This document shows positions 45,012 through 55,474 of a stretch of 64,000 bases of DNA, in pieces. The position numbers and the translations under genes are program-made. The stretch spans positions 133,204 through 197,203 of the forward strand of contig DBPT01000032.1 of the NCBI GenBank assembly GCA_002304925.1. Direction: 5' to 3'. Source of the stretch: Prolixibacteraceae bacterium UBA1413 (GTDB taxonomy: Bacteria; Bacteroidota; Bacteroidia; Bacteroidales; Prolixibacteraceae). The notes under the pieces are model-generated. The model made no database searches and was not told the DNA's origin. It saw only the letters and a list, made by a program, of their open reading frames with translations. Position 1 is the first letter of the stretch; each line of letters opens with the position of its first letter.

Positions 45012-46988
45012 TTAAGGATTCTTTTCCAGGTAGATTCTGTGTAACATGAAACTGTTCCCGTCAGAATTTCTCTGATTTTCTTCCAGATGGATGGTGATGG
45101 TGTTGGTTCCTTCTTTGATATTCAGAATTCCGGCATACTCCTTTTCAATAAAATTTTCTTCCGGGGCATAGGCGTCAGAATGCTCTTTCACCGGTATCTG
45201 CCGCTGATAAACGGAAAAGGGGCCGCAGGCCGGGCCTTTGAAATAGGAGATATAGAGTTTGTATTCCCCGTCGGAGGGCACTTCCAGTTCAAACTTAGCA
45301 AACCCGCTTTTTTCCGATTTGATTAAGAAAATATCGCGTCTGTTATGATCTTTTTCATCCCCGGACCGGGTATGTGAAAGGGTGGTTCCCATGGCAAGGG
45401 CCTTAACGGGCAGCAGCTGAATCCAATATTCCATGGTTGCCGGAATGGCCGGTTTTTCGAGGTGCTTTTCTTCCGGTGCCAGGTTGGAGCGGGGAGGCCG
45501 GTCACAATAATAGAATGCCAGGGAGGTATAGTCGACAGGGATATTGTTATTTTCAGGACCATGCTCGATGGTCAGGTCGATCTCTTTTCCGAAGGAGATT
45601 TTGTCTGTCATCAGAAACCGGTAGCCTCCCGTTCTGGCCAGCGGAACGGAATAGGAGAGACTGCCGTGAAGGGGAAGGCTGAAAGCCTGGTCCCACCGGT
45701 CGGGCAGGGCATACCATCCGCCGTTGAAGTAATCTTCAGAACCGGTTCCGTGGAGCCTGAGCTCTCCATCCACCGTACAACGGTCATCGCCTTCAAAGAA
45801 GAGGGTCATGCCCGGATTCAATCCCTGGGCTTGCAACAGCGTACCCACATGATGGCCTTTCCCTTTCTTATTCAGGAGGGTAACAGGTTGTCCCAGGGGT
45901 GGTCCGATCGTACGTTTCCATTCGGCATAGAATTTACCTTCATCAGGTTTCCTTTTATCATCGGTATAAAACACGGTTACCGAAAAAGTCATTTCACCCT
46001 GTGCAAAACGGTCATTCTTCAGGTAGTCGAGTTCCAGCAAGGCGCTCTTGTCATAGGGCATGGGAAGATAGCTATAGTGAATTCCGCGCGATACCCCCGC
46101 AAGAAGCGATTCCATGGCCGGTTTTCCAAATGAATAACCGAAAAAGTCACCCAGGGGGGAATAAATGGCCGGAATCGCTTCCCGATTCCAGCGTGCTTTG
46201 AGAATTATATCGCTGAACCGTTCATTCAGAGGCTGCAGGGGTCGGATTTCCAGTCCGACGATCCGTCCTCCCCTGTTTCTTCTGAACAAAGGTTTGCTTT
46301 CGCCGGGTTGCAGCGATACCCTGATTTCCGCAGACCTGACTTCCCCATGCAATGCCGGCAGCTTATCGGTCAGGAGATTCCCCGCAAGCTTCCAGAATTC
46401 CACCGCGTATGCCAGGGCTTCTTTTTCCCCTTCCGACAAGGACGACGGGAAAGAGGTGACTTCTTCGCTTCCCGTTATTTCCCTGTATTGGATCTGGATG
46501 AATTGCATCCTCTCTCCCTTGTATTTGATTATACATCCTTTCGCATAAGGAATGGGAAGATATGAGTAATATCCCCCAATTTCATTCCCAACTACAGGTC
46601 TTAAAAAGGGATATCGTTTCCCTGAAAAAAGGTCGGAAAACTTCAATTCCAACCGCGGGAGTTTTTCACCGTCAAAAAAGAACTGAATGGTATCTCCGGT
46701 AGGTGTGGGCGTCCATAAACGCTGGATCACCCCTTTCCCCCGGAGGTCTGCAATGACGAAACCGTCTGCTTCTTTCCTGAGGTAGGAGAACCTCCCTGAA
46801 AATCCGTCGTCATTTCCTCCCGTGGTATCATAACTGGAGATCTGTCTTACGGCAGCTTCTTCCTGGAAACGGGGAAGAAGGTCTATCCGGGTCAGCTTCA
46901 GCAACTCCTCCCTGTAGTCAGAGAATCCGTGGAGCGGAAAACCGAACCAGAGCAGCAAAAGGAGCGGAAGTGCATGAGTTTGCTTCAT
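45012..46988 (-). CDS. DUF2961 / GH172 family furanosidase (long form)
   Basis: The start at 46988 gives MKQTHALPLLLLLWFGFPLH, a signal peptide; the frame extends to a TTG at 47072 without support. The 658 residues contain the GH172 core, with catalytic-type glutamates in FFEGDDRCTVDGE (E399) and HGTGSEDYF (E418), 19 residues apart. The N-terminal half carries the family opening (SSYDTTGGNDDG, RGKGVIQRLWT). A C-terminal beta-sandwich (~520-658) is absent from the short form at 40278. It lies 116 nt after SusD-2 of cassette B with no terminator, so it is probably in that operon, linking the importers to furanoside cleavage. Confidence 0.9.
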   Translation of the reverse strand: MKQTHALPLLLLLWFGFPLHGFSDYREELLKLTRIDLLPRFQEEAAVRQISSYDTTGGNDDGFSGRFSYLRKEADGFVIADLRGKGVIQRLWTPTPTGDTIQFFFDGEKLPRLELKFSDLFSGKRYPFLRPVVGNEIGGYYSYLPIPYAKGCIIKYKGERMQFIQIQYREITGSEEVTSFPSSLSEGEKEALAYAVEFWKLAGNLLTDKLPALHGEVRSAEIRVSLQPGESKPLFRRNRGGRIVGLEIRPLQPLNERFSDIILKARWNREAIPAIYSPLGDFFGYSFGKPAMESLLAGVSRGIHYSYLPMPYDKSALLELDYLKNDRFAQGEMTFSVTVFYTDDKRKPDEGKFYAEWKRTIGPPLGQPVTLLNKKGKGHHVGTLLQAQGLNPGMTLFFEGDDRCTVDGELRLHGTGSEDYFNGGWYALPDRWDQAFSLPLHGSLSYSVPLARTGGYRFLMTDKISFGKEIDLTIEHGPENNNIPVDYTSLAFYYCDRPPRSNLAPEEKHLEKPAIPATMEYWIQLLPVKALAMGTTLSHTRSGDEKDHNRRDIFLIKSEKSGFAKFELEVPSDGEYKLYISYFKGPACGPFSVYQRQIPVKEHSDAYAPEENFIEKEYAGILNIKEGTNTITIHLEENQRNSDGNSFMLHRIYLEKNP

Positions 46989-47104
46989 TTTGGTACTTCT
47001 TTTTTTATTATGGTTTATTTTGAAAAACAGATAAATACCATGGCAGGAATCCTCCTTTGAGGTGCAGGGCAATGCGCCAGATTAAAAAGGGACTTTTAAC
47101 CATG

Positions 47105-49042
47105 TTACATGGACGGAGAGCCCGCCTGGGGACATGGCACCGCACCCTGCGGGCTGTTTTCCGGTAAGTCGAAATAAGGAATATACCAGTTTTTCTCCTC
47201 CAGGAGGTAGTTATAGATTTGTTCCCTTTTTCCGGCGGGATACTTGGCGGCGACTTTTGAAGCCAGGAAAGCCGGGTTTTTTCGGCGTTGAGCTACCCGC
47301 ATAAGGTCATAAAACCGCTCCCCCTCAAAGGCCAGTTCACGGGCTCTTTCCTCCAGGATTCTTTCTTCAAGGAGAAGCTGCTTTTCGTAAAGTTTGCCGG
47401 TAAGATCCCTGTATCCCAATATCTTACGTGTAAATGGGTCAAACTGGTAATCGTAGTTCGGGATTTTTATGGCATCCACGTCCGATCCCAACCCGAGCCG
47501 GCCTCTGACTCCTTTTTGCAACCGTGTGGCCAGCGTGCTGTAATTACTGCCGTCATTCACTATGTTGAGAGCATTCAGGGTATAAGGGCTGACCACGCCC
47601 CCATGCATATATTCCCAGTAGATGTATGCTTCGGCCAGGTCAAGATGAATACCCGCAGCCCTGAAAATGATGAAATTGGCATCCTGGTCATACCTCAGTT
47701 TCCCTATGGAATACTTCCAGACTACGGTATCCACATCCTCCATCATGGCATTGACGCTGCGGTCATCCCCGTCGGCTTTGTAAATGAGCATTTTCTCAAA
47801 GTCCTTCCGGGGCATAATTTTACCGTCCTTGATATAAACGTATGAGGTCTCATATCCTCTGCAGAAATCTCCGGGCACCCCTCTTTCCAAAACCTTGGTC
47901 CGTACAGGATTGGTGGGATACTCATCAAGCCGGGTCCCTTTCCAGACGGTTTCCCAGTTGATGATTGCCTGCCGGGTGGGTTTCAGGACATACCGGTGGG
48001 GCGGCAGGGGTTCAAAGAGCGACTGGAAATTATTTTGCTGGAAGTTGGCCTTTCGAAACCAAAGGGTAAATATATGCTCCCGGTTGTCAATATTGGTGAA
48101 AATATTATACCAGTTACTGGAAGTTCCCGTGCCATCAAGGCCGAAACTGACATCAAGCTGGTACCGCAGATTCTTGGTGTCGTTGTAAATAATCTTCTCA
48201 TATTTTTTAACTGCCTGGGCCAGGTCTCCCTGGTACAGGTAGAACCTCCCCAGCAAAGCATTCATGGCCCAGGTGTTCCAGATCGAAACCTCCCAGGTAT
48301 TGTCGTTGTTGTCGATGTAATGATTTACGCCAACCTCCTTCACCTTGGTTTCAAGTTCATTGATGAAAATGTCAAGAACCAGATCCATGTCAAGGTATTG
48401 TTTCTTCAGTTCAATGGGCTTGTTAAATGTGGTATCATTCACATAGCCTCCGATGGAGAAATCGATGTAAACGCTGTCAATATAGGTGCCGGGAGTGTTG
48501 ATGTAATTATCGATTTCCTCAATGGTGACCAGCGATTGATGAATAAATGGCACCTTCCCGTATATTCTCGCTGCATTGAAATATGTCCAGGCCCTCATGC
48601 ACAGGGCCTCACCATACAACCTGTCGTAATTCGTGATCCTGTTTATTGACGGATCGACCACTTCGGGATGATCCCTTTCCAGGATCCTTATGAAATTGTT
48701 GCAGGCCGAAATCAATTTGAAAAAGTTGACCGGCGAGACATACTTGTTGTTTTTCGAGAAGTTGAAATTATAAATGTCGACCAGGTCGACATCGGCACCC
48801 GGGGTGATGGTCAGCAGGTCGCCCCTGAGTTCGCCAAGGATAACCAGTTGTTCAACAAGTTCCTTCTGCAGGGCATAAAGGCCCATTGCCACGGACCGGT
48901 ATTCATACCAGTCGTTGAAGAGTTCTTCTTCGGTGATATCCAGCTCTTGCCTGGGATTCAGAAAATCCTTGCATCCAAACAGGAATAGTCCGCATAAGAG
49001 GACACAGAGAAGGGGACGGATTTTTTTATTGAACGGTTTCAT
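47105..49042 (-). CDS. SusD/RagB-like nutrient-binding lipoprotein (SusD-2, cassette B)
   Basis: The start at 49042 gives MKPFNKKIRPLLCVLLCGLF and lipobox LFGC, then KDFLNPRQEL; an ATG at 49054 is also possible. The 645-residue protein parallels SusD-2 of cassette A in the LYGEALCMRAWTYFNAARIY helix, the long central inserts and the EERARELAFEGERFYDLMRV signature. The C-terminus runs ~20 residues further (ENSPQGAVPCPQAGSPSM), a low-complexity tail absent from the paralogue. It pairs with the SusC-2 gene 15 nt upstream. Confidence 0.94.
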   Translation of the reverse strand: MKPFNKKIRPLLCVLLCGLFLFGCKDFLNPRQELDITEEELFNDWYEYRSVAMGLYALQKELVEQLVILGELRGDLLTITPGADVDLVDIYNFNFSKNNKYVSPVNFFKLISACNNFIRILERDHPEVVDPSINRITNYDRLYGEALCMRAWTYFNAARIYGKVPFIHQSLVTIEEIDNYINTPGTYIDSVYIDFSIGGYVNDTTFNKPIELKKQYLDMDLVLDIFINELETKVKEVGVNHYIDNNDNTWEVSIWNTWAMNALLGRFYLYQGDLAQAVKKYEKIIYNDTKNLRYQLDVSFGLDGTGTSSNWYNIFTNIDNREHIFTLWFRKANFQQNNFQSLFEPLPPHRYVLKPTRQAIINWETVWKGTRLDEYPTNPVRTKVLERGVPGDFCRGYETSYVYIKDGKIMPRKDFEKMLIYKADGDDRSVNAMMEDVDTVVWKYSIGKLRYDQDANFIIFRAAGIHLDLAEAYIYWEYMHGGVVSPYTLNALNIVNDGSNYSTLATRLQKGVRGRLGLGSDVDAIKIPNYDYQFDPFTRKILGYRDLTGKLYEKQLLLEERILEERARELAFEGERFYDLMRVAQRRKNPAFLASKVAAKYPAGKREQIYNYLLEEKNWYIPYFDLPENSPQGAVPCPQAGSPSM

Positions 49043-49057
49043 AACTGCAAGCATAGA

Positions 49058-52000
49058 CTATAAACCAACTTTTAATCCGATGACAAATTGCCTCGCCTGG
49101 GGTGTCAGGCCGTAGTCGATACCCTGGTCCACCTGGGAATAGGAATACCCGAATTCAGGATCATAACCAAGGTATTTGGAAAAGACGAAAAGGTTGTTGG
49201 CGGAGATGTAAAACTCGGCATTCTTGAAAGCCAGGAATTTTTCAGGCACTTTGTATTTCAGGGCCAGGTTTTTGATCCGGAGGTAGGAACCATATTCGAT
49301 CCACCGGGTGGAGAATGCTGAATTTCCTATCGGGTCGGCCCATAAAGCCCTGGGAACGTCAGTCTCCTGTCCTTCATACTGCCACCGGTTCAGGACATAG
49401 GTGCTCTGGTTGACCAAGCTGCTCATTCTTTCGTTTTTATAACGGACATAATTGAATAGTTCATTTCCATATACGAACTGTGCAAAAGCGCTGAGTGTCC
49501 ACCTTTTATAGGTCAGGGAGGTCATCAGTCCGCCATGGAAATCGGGAGCGGAAGAGCCGATGATGGTTTTGTCGTAATCGTTGATAACTCCGTCAGGAGA
49601 ATTGTCGGGACCTGAAATATCACGGAAGATGGCATCTCCGGCGCGAAAGGGGATCAGTTTGTCGTTGACCAGTCCGGCTTCCCTGGCTTGCTCTTCGGTG
49701 GAGTAAACCCCATCAAAAAGATAACCGTAAAAGCTGTTGGCGGCGTAACCTATCTGGTTGACGATTTGCGCCCCTTCAACATCGGTGACGAGCTTTTCCC
49801 CATTGATGCTTACGATTTCATTGGATGAAGAGGCGAGGCTCGCCTGAAAATCCCATTTGAAAGCACGGTTGTCAATAATCCGGTAAAATGTGTTGATCTC
49901 CCAACCCTGATTCCTGATCTTTCCGCCGTTTTCGGGCCTGAATTCATAACCCATGTAAGGTTTCAGGGGGGAATAGATCAGCAGGTTATCGGTCATGGAT
50001 CGGAACAGATCAATGCTGGTTCTGATTCTGTTTCCAAGAATGGAGGCATCGATTCCCAGGTTGGATTGATTCACAAATTCATAGGTCAATTCATCATTGG
50101 AGACAATTGCGGGATAAAGGCCTACAGTCTCCCTGAACTTCACCGACCGGTAATACTTACGGGCACTGGATTCCCCGATATCATCGTTTCCCGACCTGCC
50201 GTAGGTGATTCTCAGCTTTAGTTCTTCGAGCCAGGCCGTACCGTGCAGGAAAGGTTCGGAGGAAACACGCCAAGCCATTCCCGCCCCATAAAACAATCCA
50301 AAAGGATTTTGGCCGATCTTCAGCGTGTTGGAGGCATTTTTGCCGATGTTAGAAGATCCGTCAAGAGAGAGGCTTCCGCTGATCAGATATTTGTCCTTGT
50401 AACTATAGCTGAGGTGTTCGTATAACGAAATCCAATTCCAGATCCGGTTGCTACCGCCAATCTCCCTGAGGTTGTTCTCCCCGTCGCTGATCGTGCGGTA
50501 TTCATCGTTGGCATGGGCATTTTTGGCCAATGCCCAGTCATATTCGAAAACATTGTTGAGAATATTGATTCCGGTGGTGGAGGTTAGCTTGTGGTTTTTA
50601 CCGAAATTCTTGTCGTAATTCAGGTAGGTGTTGTTATAAAACGCATTCAGGTTGTTGTTGGACATCTTCGAAACGTTGATGGCTTCGTTGTTGTAATAGT
50701 GTTCCATCCCCCTGTTGGGAAGATAGAGCTGTTCCTTCAGGACATTGTAAGTCAGTCCGAACAGACTGTTCAGTTTCAGGTTCCTTGCCAGGTCGGCATG
50801 CAAACCCAGAGACAGGACAAAGTTGTAATTTCTGTGGGTGCCGTTGAAATTGTTGATAATGGCCAGGGGATTGCTGACTCCCAGTTCATCGACTTCTGTG
50901 AGGGTGGTCAGTCTTTTCCCTTCAAGGTCATACTGATACGGACCCAGCAGGGGTGATTTTCCCAGACTGGTCAGGATCGGGCTGGTCTCTTTGACCTTTC
51001 CCGATTCCTTGAGGTTGGAGGTGTAATTGTTAAGTGACACTGTCGCATTCATCTTCAGCCAGGTGAATATGTTCAGGAGGCTGACGAAACGGAGGTTGAA
51101 CCCGTCATAATTGGTGGTTTTAATAATTCCGTCACTGTTAATGTAATCAAGGGAAAGGCCGTAACGGGCAATTTCATCGCCCCCCATTACTTTCACGTCT
51201 ATGTTTCTGAAAAAGGAATTTTCAAAGATGAGTTTCTGCCAGTCGGTGTTGTGCTGGTAATCCACATAACGGTCATCCTCGGGGGTAAGGAAGAGGTTCG
51301 GGTACTTATCTGTCATATGTTCGCCGTAGATCCCTGAGGTGAAGAGTACCTCGTTGATGAGAGTTTTATGCTGGCCGCTGTTCATCTGGGGAATCATGTT
51401 GGGCGGAGTCAGGGAGTACCCGCTTCTGATGTTGATCTCAATGGAAGTTCTGGTGGCACTGGGATCAAGGGTTTCAATGATGATCAGTCCGTTTGAGGCC
51501 TTGGAGCCATAGGCGGCGGTTATGGACGGATCCCTGATGATCGTGGTTTGGGAAATATCAAAGGGATTGATTCCGAGCAGGGGATTGTAGGAAAAGCCGT
51601 CGAGGTTGGATTCAAAGAGGGAGTGCGGGGGTAACATTACGCCGTCCACGACAAACAAAGGCTGATTGTTGGCGTTCAGGGAACGGACCCCGCGAAGAAG
51701 GGTTACCGCCCCGCTGGCGGGGTCTCCCGACCTGTTGGAGACAAATAAACCCGGAACCCTGCCTTGAAAATACTGATCGACCGTCATGGCCGTGGTCTCT
51801 GAAATATCCCCCATGGGCAGATCAAAGAATGAGGAGACGATATTTTTCCTAAGCTTTTTCTGTGCCAGTATCGTATGTTCGTCATCGAGGGAAGCCAGAT
51901 CGTTATCGGTAAGGTAGATTTTCAGAAAACGGCGGTGGTTCAGCTGGAGCCTCTTATTCTTATAAAGGCTGGAAGGGGCTAAAATCAGCCAGTCATCGGG

Positions 52001-52309
52001 AGAGGTGGCATTCACCTGAAATTCCCCCTTTTCATTGGTGAGAAACGGGATATCATAAGAACCCTCAATCCCGACGGAGACATTGGGCACGGGCTCGTTG
52101 GTGCCTGAGAGGATCACCCCTTTGACAAGAAGGGTATCCTGGGCCTGTGAATCCAGGATTCCTGACAGGATCAGAAAGAGAAGGAGAATGACCATCCCTG
52201 TCATCCGCGAAATGAGAGAATGATCCCCGTCATTTCCCTGGGCAATGGTCCCCACTTCTTCCTTTGACAGGCGGCCCGCCATTGCTTTTATTATGAATGT
52301 TTTTTCCAT
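49058..52309 (-). CDS. SusC-like TonB-dependent importer (SusC-2, cassette B)
   Basis: The frame opens at a TTG at 52339, with ATGs at 52330, 52309, 52282 and 52204. The signal-peptide core (VILLLFLILSGILDSQAQD) lies 45 residues in, and its immediate Met (52204) lacks a basic N-region, so a start upstream, here 52309, is likely but unsure. A carboxypeptidase-regulatory-like domain, a plug (SNRSGDPASGAVTLLRGVRS, ITAAYGSKASNGLIIIET) and a barrel ending KVGL follow, about 1,083 residues. It begins 35 nt after FAS1-3. The counterpart is at 16396-19560. Confidence 0.93.
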   Translation of the reverse strand: MEKTFIIKAMAGRLSKEEVGTIAQGNDGDHSLISRMTGMVILLLFLILSGILDSQAQDTLLVKGVILSGTNEPVPNVSVGIEGSYDIPFLTNEKGEFQVNATSPDDWLILAPSSLYKNKRLQLNHRRFLKIYLTDNDLASLDDEHTILAQKKLRKNIVSSFFDLPMGDISETTAMTVDQYFQGRVPGLFVSNRSGDPASGAVTLLRGVRSLNANNQPLFVVDGVMLPPHSLFESNLDGFSYNPLLGINPFDISQTTIIRDPSITAAYGSKASNGLIIIETLDPSATRTSIEINIRSGYSLTPPNMIPQMNSGQHKTLINEVLFTSGIYGEHMTDKYPNLFLTPEDDRYVDYQHNTDWQKLIFENSFFRNIDVKVMGGDEIARYGLSLDYINSDGIIKTTNYDGFNLRFVSLLNIFTWLKMNATVSLNNYTSNLKESGKVKETSPILTSLGKSPLLGPYQYDLEGKRLTTLTEVDELGVSNPLAIINNFNGTHRNYNFVLSLGLHADLARNLKLNSLFGLTYNVLKEQLYLPNRGMEHYYNNEAINVSKMSNNNLNAFYNNTYLNYDKNFGKNHKLTSTTGINILNNVFEYDWALAKNAHANDEYRTISDGENNLREIGGSNRIWNWISLYEHLSYSYKDKYLISGSLSLDGSSNIGKNASNTLKIGQNPFGLFYGAGMAWRVSSEPFLHGTAWLEELKLRITYGRSGNDDIGESSARKYYRSVKFRETVGLYPAIVSNDELTYEFVNQSNLGIDASILGNRIRTSIDLFRSMTDNLLIYSPLKPYMGYEFRPENGGKIRNQGWEINTFYRIIDNRAFKWDFQASLASSSNEIVSINGEKLVTDVEGAQIVNQIGYAANSFYGYLFDGVYSTEEQAREAGLVNDKLIPFRAGDAIFRDISGPDNSPDGVINDYDKTIIGSSAPDFHGGLMTSLTYKRWTLSAFAQFVYGNELFNYVRYKNERMSSLVNQSTYVLNRWQYEGQETDVPRALWADPIGNSAFSTRWIEYGSYLRIKNLALKYKVPEKFLAFKNAEFYISANNLFVFSKYLGYDPEFGYSYSQVDQGIDYGLTPQARQFVIGLKVGL

Positions 52310-52344
52310 TCGTCGTTCGATAAATATCATGGTTTTCAAGATGC

Positions 52345-53892
52345 TTACAAATCACTTTCAGGTCTGAATTCAATACAGTCGATCACCAATCCGTTGTTGG
52401 GCGCATTGCCGGGTCCCTTGTATTCCAGCCTGATCTCGGCTTTCTGGTAACTGGTAATATTGTCGACCCAACAATCTATGATGTTGAACCTTCCGACCGG
52501 GAGCACCTTGCTTCCCGTCACACTGAAATAGATGCCCCTGTTCCTGACATAGTCATAATAGTCAAAAGTCCTGACCAGCCGGCCATTTACGTAAATGTCG
52601 TATATTCCTCCGATGTCCATGTGGGTTTTGATGACCATCAGATATTTCCGGGGAAACAGACTTTTTGTTTTGAATTGAAGCTTATACCTGCCAGCATACT
52701 TTTTCGGGAAATTGACTTTCAGAATGGAATCATTGGAAGCGGTGGCCAGAAATTCCTTGACCGGTTGGAAAGATTGGTCACTCACTACCACCACACTATC
52801 CTTCCAGCTGTTCTTGTTAATTCCGGTAGGCCTTAAAAGCCATTCCCCCTCAAAGACAGAGGAAGTCATGTAGAGTGTGTCGGGAATAGTGAATTGGGCA
52901 TAATCATAAGCATAGCCGTTGCTGCAGATGCTCTTTTCGACCGGGGAATAAAAAATATGGATGCTGTCACCCAGAATGTTTTTCAATTTGACTGTGTCCT
53001 TTTCATTTTTCTTCATAAAATCGGTTTCCTCAAGCATATTCTCGAAAATTCCCTGATTCAGGAGTTGCGGAATTAAAACTTCTTTCTGCCATTCATAAGG
53101 GATATCTGCATGTCCATGGTAGGGTACTCCCAATGCTTCAGCCATCACGTCCAGGGCCTGGTTATAGTTATCCAGCTTCGGAAAGACCAGGGTGGCCGTC
53201 TTGTTCCTAAATTCGTGCTTGACGGGAAAGTACTTTTCCTCAAAACGGTTGATCACCACCGAAACCGAATCATAAATGGTATTGCCGTGTTCATCAAAAC
53301 CGATGGGCCGGCTCAGTTCTTTGTTCAACGCGACGGAGTCCAGGTCGTCGATGTATTTTTTCAGGATGGGATTATTTTGAGCGATGTACTCATAAATGTT
53401 GTGTTTGGGGATGGCCACATTTTTCATTCTGAAATATTTGCCATTCAGGAAAAGGGGGCTTTCAAAAGTGATTTCGATACCGTCAAACATCACGGCCTGA
53501 CTGCCATATTCGAGAAGGGCGAATTTCTCTTCAAGGGTTTGGATTTTCAATTTTCCTTTGACCGCATTGGGCTGTATAAACTGTGAGGAAATATGGTAAT
53601 TCAGAAATGAGGTGGTGATTTCCCCTGTATCCAGATGGGCTTGCAGGGCTTGGTTGACAGGAATGAACAACGTGTATGCGTTGTCGGTCAGGAATAGGGT
53701 GTCGTAATGGAACTCCTTCAGAAAACCCATGAAAAGGGAGACTTCCGGGTCTTTTTGCAGTGCATCCCAAACATTTTCGTTCACGGTCTCAAGAGCGACG
53801 GTGTAATGGGCATCCCAGTCTTTATGACATCCGGAAGCGGCCAGCAACATCAGCGCAAGAAACCAACCAATTTGAATCCTTTTATCTTTCAT
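52345..53892 (-). CDS. FAS1-related lipoprotein (FAS1-3, cassette B)
   Basis: The ATG at 53892 lies 1 nt past the FAS1-2 stop (TGAAATG), which suggests coupled translation; the TTG at 53901 is not needed. The 515 residues have a lipobox ending AASGC, then HKDWDAHYTV. A fasciclin unit is at ~40-160 (YTLFIPVNQALQAHL) and a diverged one follows (QNNPILKKYIDDLDS). A C-terminal beta-sandwich ends LVIDCIEFRPESDL. It is the close counterpart of 14584-16116. A glycan-binding role is inferred from position and fold. Confidence 0.78.
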   Translation of the reverse strand: MKDKRIQIGWFLALMLLAASGCHKDWDAHYTVALETVNENVWDALQKDPEVSLFMGFLKEFHYDTLFLTDNAYTLFIPVNQALQAHLDTGEITTSFLNYHISSQFIQPNAVKGKLKIQTLEEKFALLEYGSQAVMFDGIEITFESPLFLNGKYFRMKNVAIPKHNIYEYIAQNNPILKKYIDDLDSVALNKELSRPIGFDEHGNTIYDSVSVVINRFEEKYFPVKHEFRNKTATLVFPKLDNYNQALDVMAEALGVPYHGHADIPYEWQKEVLIPQLLNQGIFENMLEETDFMKKNEKDTVKLKNILGDSIHIFYSPVEKSICSNGYAYDYAQFTIPDTLYMTSSVFEGEWLLRPTGINKNSWKDSVVVVSDQSFQPVKEFLATASNDSILKVNFPKKYAGRYKLQFKTKSLFPRKYLMVIKTHMDIGGIYDIYVNGRLVRTFDYYDYVRNRGIYFSVTGSKVLPVGRFNIIDCWVDNITSYQKAEIRLEYKGPGNAPNNGLVIDCIEFRPESDL

Positions 53893-53893
53893 T

Positions 53894-55471
53894 TCATTCA
53901 AATTTGTTAAATCCGATATAATCCCAGAGAAATCTGCCGGGAATCAGTGAGGTAATTTCAACGGTATGTTCCGAGTATTTGATAAATTCAACCGTTCCCA
54001 GTTTGATCCCCTGAAACGGGTAGTCGTTGCTTCCTCCGTAAGAGAGGTCTATTAAGCCTCCCACTTTTTTGCCATCGATGGCTACCTCGACCAGGGCGTT
54101 GCTTTTATAATAGGAATGTGCCCCCAGAAAAGCGTTGTACTTTCCCTGAACGATCTTGGGAATCCGGTAGGAGATCTTGAAATTTCCGGTGATCTGCAAA
54201 AAGTCGTTTCCCCAGGCATTTTGCGAATCCTCCTCTTCCTTTATAAAAAAGAGATCTGCCCCCGTCCATTTGATTCTTGAAAGAGAGGCGGTGTCTTCAA
54301 TGAAATAGCTCCCCACTTCGTTTCTGTATTTGTTAAGAAGCGGTTCTTCCCAAAAATCAAAGTATTTGTCGGCAATAGAGGGGGTTTTTACCGTCATGAC
54401 ATGGTTAATGAAATGAATAGCCCCGCTTTGGGTGATGACATTGCTGATATCATAGTAAAACCCGATGAAATCAATGAGCGTCGTATCGTTCTGGACGACA
54501 ATCGTGTCAAAAACCTCTTTCCCCTTGTTGATGGCTATATCAATTCCCAATCCGTTGATGTTCAGGGGAACTTCCGAATAGGTGCTGTAGTTTGTAGCCC
54601 GGCCTTCAAAGTCGTTCATAAAAAGATTTCCCGACAGAATATGGTAACCGACAAAGTTGTACAGGGGATTGAGGGGGCTCGAATAATTGTTGTCGTTGGG
54701 ACTGATTTTTAGGGTCAGGTCCTCAAAGGTGAAGATCCCGTGCTTGTTGAAAACGGAGTCGTGCTCTAACAGCAAGGTGATGGGGAGTTCTTCTTCGTTC
54801 TCCTTCTCTTTCAGGTTGAGGTTGATGGTTTCCCTGAAACCTGTTTCGTCGACCGCCTGCTTAAAAATGGCATAACCGGGATTTTGCTCAATCCACTGGT
54901 AGGTGGTGAAGGTAATCGGTTGGAGCACTTCGCTGATCAGGTGGATATAACCGTTGGAGGTTTCTATGTCGGGATAGATGACCGGGGCCTGATTGTTGAT
55001 TTTATAATAGGAGGTGTCAGGTTCTATAATGAAGGTAACGGTAAGAAAATCTCCGGAAAGGGTGGGTTCCGGGAAGGCGCCGAAAGGAAAGTCATTGGAG
55101 CGGATTCCCCTGTTAACCACATGATAACGGCATAAAATGTCAACATATTCCTGGTTTTCTAGCAACTCGGCCAGTGAATTGAAACGATTGCTGTTTTTGA
55201 TGAAATGGTCCATGGCCTTATTATCGGGAAGAAACAGGGTGTAATTTTCCCCGTTCGGATTATGGGCCCTCAGGGTTTTATCCAGATTCCCCTTCTTAAT
55301 GATGGCCAGAAAACTGGAGAATTCTTCCGCCTGGTCATTTTGGACCACAAAGTCAAAGATGCTGTACTTGAGCATCTCCTTGAAGCCGGGGTCCAGGACA
55401 TGGTCCTGAACGCAGAACTGAAAGGTAAGGACCGTTATGATAAATCCTGCAAGGGAAATTCTTTTTCTCAT
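53894..55471 (-). CDS. FAS1 lipoprotein with C-terminal beta-sandwich (FAS1-2, cassette B)
   Basis: The 525-residue protein has a lipoprotein-type signal (GFIITVLTFQFC). It holds two fasciclin-like units, ~40-185 (YTLFLPDNKAMDHFI, IHLISEVL) and ~200-370 (GYHILSGNLFMNDFEG, GAIHFINHVM). A jelly-roll-like tail follows (GKYNAFLGAHSYYKSNALVE ... FLWDYIGFNKFE). It starts 3 nt after SusD-1 and is the counterpart of 12992-14575. Confidence 0.82.
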   Translation of the reverse strand: MRKRISLAGFIITVLTFQFCVQDHVLDPGFKEMLKYSIFDFVVQNDQAEEFSSFLAIIKKGNLDKTLRAHNPNGENYTLFLPDNKAMDHFIKNSNRFNSLAELLENQEYVDILCRYHVVNRGIRSNDFPFGAFPEPTLSGDFLTVTFIIEPDTSYYKINNQAPVIYPDIETSNGYIHLISEVLQPITFTTYQWIEQNPGYAIFKQAVDETGFRETINLNLKEKENEEELPITLLLEHDSVFNKHGIFTFEDLTLKISPNDNNYSSPLNPLYNFVGYHILSGNLFMNDFEGRATNYSTYSEVPLNINGLGIDIAINKGKEVFDTIVVQNDTTLIDFIGFYYDISNVITQSGAIHFINHVMTVKTPSIADKYFDFWEEPLLNKYRNEVGSYFIEDTASLSRIKWTGADLFFIKEEEDSQNAWGNDFLQITGNFKISYRIPKIVQGKYNAFLGAHSYYKSNALVEVAIDGKKVGGLIDLSYGGSNDYPFQGIKLGTVEFIKYSEHTVEITSLIPGRFLWDYIGFNKFE

Positions 55472-55474
55472 GAC

